Part shown: positions 61,004 to 64,000 of the stretch, piece after piece
How the letters are laid out: each line of letters starts with the position of its first letter
How positions within the stretch are numbered: the first letter of the stretch is position 1
NCBI GenBank assembly: GCA_963783045.1
Contig: CAWAMD010000008.1
Span: 199,311-263,310, forward strand
Reading direction: 5' to 3'
From: CAWAMD01 sp963783045
GTDB taxonomy: Bacteria; Actinomycetota; Nitriliruptoria; Nitriliruptorales; Nitriliruptoraceae
DNA length: 64,000 bases
The notes under the pieces: generated by a model
What the model was told of the DNA's origin: nothing
The model's input: the letters and a program-made list of their open reading frames with translations, nothing else
The model's database searches: none
Made by a program: the position numbers and the translations under genes

Positions 61004-61396
61004 TCAGGTCAGTTCGCTGATCTCGAACAGGTGGCCGTCGGGATCCCGAAAGAAGGCTCGGATCTCGCCTCCGCGATCAACGGGCTCAGTCAGGAACGCT
61101 GCGCCCCTGCCACCGAGGAGCTCGTACGTCTCCCAGCAGTCCTCAACACGGAAGATCAGCTCGGCGCTTACCCGGTCCGGCTCGGTCGGGGGCGCGAAGG
61201 TGACTGTCGGCTTGTCAGGCGTCGGATCGCCACCGTGGACCAGCAAGAGCCAGTTCCCGAGCAGCTCCAGTACAACCGACGTGCCGTATTGCCCGTAGAC
61301 CGAGGCATCGAGGACGTCGACATACCAGTCTCGGCTGACGTCGGTGTCATCAACAACGAGCAGGTGCGTAAGCGCTGACGCGGAGAACCGGTCCAT
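61004..61396 (-). CDS. VOC-family (glyoxalase/bleomycin-resistance fold) protein
   Basis: 130 residues with two beta-alpha-beta-beta-beta modules: THLLVVDDTDVSRDWYVDVL in the first half and FRDPDGHLFEISEL at the C-terminus. The His and Glu positions match metal-binding VOC proteins. The substrate is unknown; it could be a dioxygenase, glyoxalase or resistance protein. Confidence 0.87.
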   Translation of the reverse strand: MDRFSASALTHLLVVDDTDVSRDWYVDVLDASVYGQYGTSVVLELLGNWLLLVHGGDPTPDKPTVTFAPPTEPDRVSAELIFRVEDCWETYELLGGRGAAFLTEPVDRGGEIRAFFRDPDGHLFEISELT

Positions 61397-61540
61397 CTTC
61401 TCGACGCTAGACGAAGCGAGCTATGGGCGGGTGGGCGAAGGGGTAGCCGCGCAGCCGCGCGCACGGAGCCACGGCTTTCGTGCGGTGTAACGCCGCTACG
61501 CATGGGCCGGTCGGAGCCGACACGCGAGTGGACTGCCGTC

Positions 61541-61849
61541 CTAGGTGGCGAGCCGCTCCACCGTGACCGGTGACGGCGGCGACGAGGTCGAAGTTCTTGT
61601 CGAGGTGGAGCACGATGAGGCCGGCCAGCTCGGCAGTGGCGGCGACGAGGAGGTCCGCTACGGCAGCGGCACGGTGCTGACCCCGGTCGGCCAGCAGCGC
61701 CTGGACCTCGACGGCGCGGTCCTCGATCGCCGGCGTGAGGTACCCGACCGGCATGGACGCCACCGGAGGCCGTCGCCGAGTCGCTTGGCACGGGCGTCGA
61801 GGGCGGCAACAACGTCGTCGGGGACGTCTCGGATGAGCAGGTCGGGCAT
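61541..61849 (-). pseudogene. VapBC toxin-antitoxin remnant fused by deletion
   Basis: ATG 61849 begins MPDLLIRDVPDDVVAALDAR, the start of a FitA/VapB-type RHH antitoxin. After about 25 codons the frame is lost. A shifted frame then reads PAIEDRAVEVQALLADRG, VADLLVAATAE and VLHLDKNFDLVAAVTG, the C-terminal half of a VapC PIN toxin, and a last shift gives TVERLAT and a TAG at 61541. The middle (antitoxin tail and toxin N-terminus) is missing. Confidence 0.7.
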
Positions 61850-61986
61850 CAGTTGCTCCTCGCGCTATCACATGAGCGGACTGGCCACCCCAACAACCGG
61901 GCCCGTTCCAAGGCGGTTGTTGGCGTGTCCTCCGAGACGTAGCGCTCGAACGCCCGAACTACCGCACTCCGTTTCCGGTGTCCGAG

Positions 61987-62751
61987 TCAAACCTCTGGCG
62001 CGAAGTGGCGGTAACGGACGATCTCGTTGAAGCCCATTCGGCGGTAGACGGGTTGGCCCATGGGGCTGGCTTGCAGCACTCCGACTGAGCAGCCGGCTTC
62101 GGATCCAGCCCGCAGGACCTGCCAGCTGACGGCCTCGCCGAGGCCGCGACGCCTGAACGTTTCCCGGACCGCGATCGCGTACACGCCAGCGACATGGCCA
62201 GTTCGCAGTAGCTGACCGCAGGCCACCGCGCCGCCGTCGACGTAGCCGACGAACCACCGGATCCGTGGGTCCTCGAGCATCGAAGCGGGAACCAGCGCTC
62301 GAGCGGAGTCCAGGGGCAGGCCGAACGCCTCCGCGGTGACCGAAGCAACGTCTTCCAGCTGCGAAGCGTCGCTGACAGGAACGATCTCGGCGCAAGAAGA
62401 CTGGTCTGGTCGGTCGTCGAGCTGGGTCAACGCCATGCCCGGCGTCGCGCCCTCGCTCAGCACGAGCCCTGCTCCGTCGGCGAACTCGCGGAGATCATCG
62501 ACCAGGGATTCGGGAACCGTCACCCAGAACGGCAGCTCACGGCCGGAGATCCATCTGACTGCTGCCGCCATCTCCGCGGGCTCGGGCGGCTGGAAGACGA
62601 ACACCTGGTTGAACAGGGGGATGGGGACGCCAGCTGAGGCAGCCGCCACCGTGCCGAACCGTCTCGCCTGGCCTCCCTCCACGTGGTCCGTCACAACCTC
62701 CAAGCAAGCGACCCAGTTGCTGTTCGCGTCGGATAACACATCACGCTTCAC
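61987..62751 (-). CDS. GNAT-family N-acetyltransferase
   Basis: 254 residues. The C-terminal GNAT core has the acetyl-CoA motif VRETFRRRGLGEAVS (R/Q-x-x-G-x-G/A) after strand GVYAIAV, and PVYRRMGFNEIVRY near the end. The N-terminal 120 residues form another, less conserved, GNAT-like half. GGAGGAG precedes the GTG at 62751. The substrate cannot be told. Confidence 0.88.
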   Translation of the reverse strand: MKRDVLSDANSNWVACLEVVTDHVEGGQARRFGTVAAASAGVPIPLFNQVFVFQPPEPAEMAAAVRWISGRELPFWVTVPESLVDDLREFADGAGLVLSEGATPGMALTQLDDRPDQSSCAEIVPVSDASQLEDVASVTAEAFGLPLDSARALVPASMLEDPRIRWFVGYVDGGAVACGQLLRTGHVAGVYAIAVRETFRRRGLGEAVSWQVLRAGSEAGCSVGVLQASPMGQPVYRRMGFNEIVRYRHFAPEV

Positions 62752-62825
62752 GGAAACTCCTCCGGGGGAACATCTCCAGGCCTGAACGTAGAGCGAGGAG
62801 GCTTCTCGGGAGGTCAGGCGTCTCG

Positions 62826-62975
62826 GGTGACGTCGATCTGTCGCAGGAGGCGATCCGCCTGGCCCGACGACTGGATGCCGTGATCGGACATCCGAAGGCG
62901 GCCGGACTGCTGGCGTCGATGCTGCTCCACCACGCCCGACGACCTGCGCGCACGCACCTTCACGAGATCGCCCGA
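62826..62975 (+). pseudogene. ECF sigma factor (SigJ/DUF6596-like) fragment
   Basis: A frame without a start encodes DLSQEAIRLARRLDAVIG, then AGLLASMLLHHARRPART, closely following the EAIRLAR-LL ... GLLALMLL-DARR-AR block of DUF6596-type ECF sigma factors. Similarity stops on both sides. Remnant only. Confidence 0.5.
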
Positions 62976-63094
62976 GACAGACATCGTGCTGCGGACCGGT
63001 ATGCCGCTGACGCCCACCGGGAGACGTCGATCCCCGAACGCGACCACCTCACCTGCCAGTCGGCAAGCACGAACCGGCAGGCTGAGGGTGGCTG

Positions 63095-63253
63095 TCAGTC
63101 GCGCAGGGCGTAGGTGAGCACCGCGTTGCCCGCGGGCGTGGTGATGCTGTCCACGAGCCGGAGCCGCGCGAGCGGGACACTCGAGTCGAACAGCCGGGGC
63201 GGCCCTCGCCGGTGACCACCGGATGGACCGTCAGGGTCCCGGAACCGAGCACG
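63095..63253 (-). pseudogene. Dihydrofolate reductase/RibD-like C-terminal fragment
   Basis: Reading leftward: VLGSGTLTVHPVVTGEGRP, then, after a one-base frame break, LFDSSVPLARLRLVDSITTP and a stop at 63095. This is the C-terminal pattern of RibD-type dihydrofolate reductase family proteins. The N-terminal part is missing. Confidence 0.6.
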
Positions 63254-63264
63254 CCAGGACCACG

Positions 63265-63617
63265 ATGACCAGTCACGACACCTTCCTCAAGGCCTGGGTC
63301 GCCGCCGAACGCGACGGGGACACCGCCACGACCGATCGACTCCTCACGGACGACTTCCTCGCAATCGGACCCCTCGGGTTCGCGCTGGACAGGCCCGCCT
63401 GGCTGCGCCGCCCCGCCGACGGCCTGGCGTACGACGAGGTCAGCCTGAGCGAGACGACGACCCGCACCTACGGCGGCACACGCGGTGACCGTGGGCTGAT
63501 GGAACGTCAGCGGGTCCGCGCACGGCCACCCCGTACCGGAAGCCACACGCCACCTTGATCGCCGTGCGCGAGGACGGCCAGTGGCGTTTGGCCGGCATCC
63601 ACTTCGCCTTCGTCGCG
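63265..63617 (+). pseudogene. SnoaL/NTF2-like protein, frame-broken
   Basis: ATG 63265 reads MTSHDTFLKAWVAAERDGDT and DFLAIGPLGFALDRPAWL, an NTF2-like fold typical of small SnoaL/DUF4440 proteins. The family match moves to a second frame near 63480 (AVTVGLWNVSGSAHGHPVP) and a third near 63540 (LIAVREDGQWRLAGIHFAFV), which completes the fold. Two frame breaks in 350 bp. Confidence 0.6.
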
Positions 63618-63968
63618 GGCCAGCACCACCCCCGTTTCCAGGACACCACCGTCGAGCTCCTACGAATGTTCGCCCTGCTCTTCGGTATCCCACTCAGCTT
63701 CCTGGCCCTGCTCACCGGCATCGGGCCGGCCCCGGGCAGCCGATGGGGGCTGTTCCGCTACGCCTGGGTCATCGCCAAGCTCATGCCGATCGTCAGCGTG
63801 ATCGTGGTCGGCGCGGTCGTCTACCGGCCACTGCTGTTCGGTAGCGGGACCAGCGATGTGGCGCTGGTTGCCGGAGCATCCTGGAGGGTCGCCACCCTCA
63901 CGGTGGGCACCGCCTTCTCGGTCTTCAAGTCAGGAGCGCGCCTCGGCTCCGATCGTGACGGGTCGTGA
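63618..63968 (+). pseudogene. Membrane protein fragment fused behind the NTF2-like gene
   Basis: In the same frame as the end of the NTF2-like protein, the sequence turns into a hydrophobic segment (ALLFGIPLSFLALLTGIG, GLFRYAWVIAKLMPIVSV and two more helices). The RYAWVIAKL pattern recalls DUF2269-type membrane proteins. No start of its own. Probably joined by deletion. Confidence 0.5.
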
Positions 63969-64000
63969 GGGCGGTGATCGGGACGGCGCCGATGATGCTC

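Overview
The window is high-GC DNA read from both strands. It has actinobacterial hallmarks: a full-length Lhr helicase, a wax ester synthase/DGAT, a SpoIID protein with cell-wall-binding repeat 2 modules, a GatD-MurT pair, and CopCD/SCO-type metal genes. I read it as a chromosomal segment of an actinobacterium and cannot place it more narrowly from sequence alone.

Layout. 0.1-21.9 kb is a well-kept core: a GAF-GGDEF-EAL protein, an SDR, a Nei-type glycosylase, a 58-residue histone-fold-like protein, Lhr, the TldD-TldE protease pair, a photolyase, a second SDR, a ceramidase-like secreted hydrolase, a class III cyclase, a SpoIID/CWB2 surface protein, WS/DGAT, dUTPase and tRNA-Gly(GCC). 21.9-30.4 kb is an accessory region beginning at the tRNA: a TIR-domain protein, PIN and IS21 fragments, a LuxR regulator divergent from a cupin, a decayed group II intron on the minus strand, an alpha/beta hydrolase, and an intact group IIC intron inserted just behind a terminator hairpin.

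30.4-49.4 kb is an envelope and signalling block. It holds a small membrane protein, an MFS transporter, a phosphoesterase lipoprotein, UppP (undecaprenyl-pyrophosphate phosphatase), a ZIP metal transporter with a DtxR-like box, a metallophosphatase, a beta-propeller lipoprotein, GatD-MurT (lipid II amidation), and two complete two-component systems. One system lies next to an ABC export operon (lipoprotein, two ATPases, FtsX-like permease). Three promoters here share a TCTCAG-N5-TCTCAG direct repeat, which suggests a small regulon of the adjacent OmpR-type regulator.

49.4-58.4 kb looks like an integrative element. A tyrosine recombinase sits just inside one of two imperfect direct repeats that bracket about 8.9 kb of metal/redox cargo: a membrane protein, a secreted-domain/pseudo-receiver fusion, a Tat-exported DyP-like peroxidase, a Tpd-like iron-binding lipoprotein, a cupredoxin-like lipoprotein, CopC-CopD and SCO. 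58.6-64 kb contains a broken integrase-core transposase, a RES/Xre toxin-antitoxin pair, a VOC protein, a vapBC remnant, a GNAT enzyme and a string of gene fragments.

From about 36 kb onward many otherwise recognisable genes carry a single frame break, whereas the first 22 kb has none that I can see. This is either real decay of accessory DNA or uncorrected single-base sequence errors, and it should be settled before those genes are interpreted.
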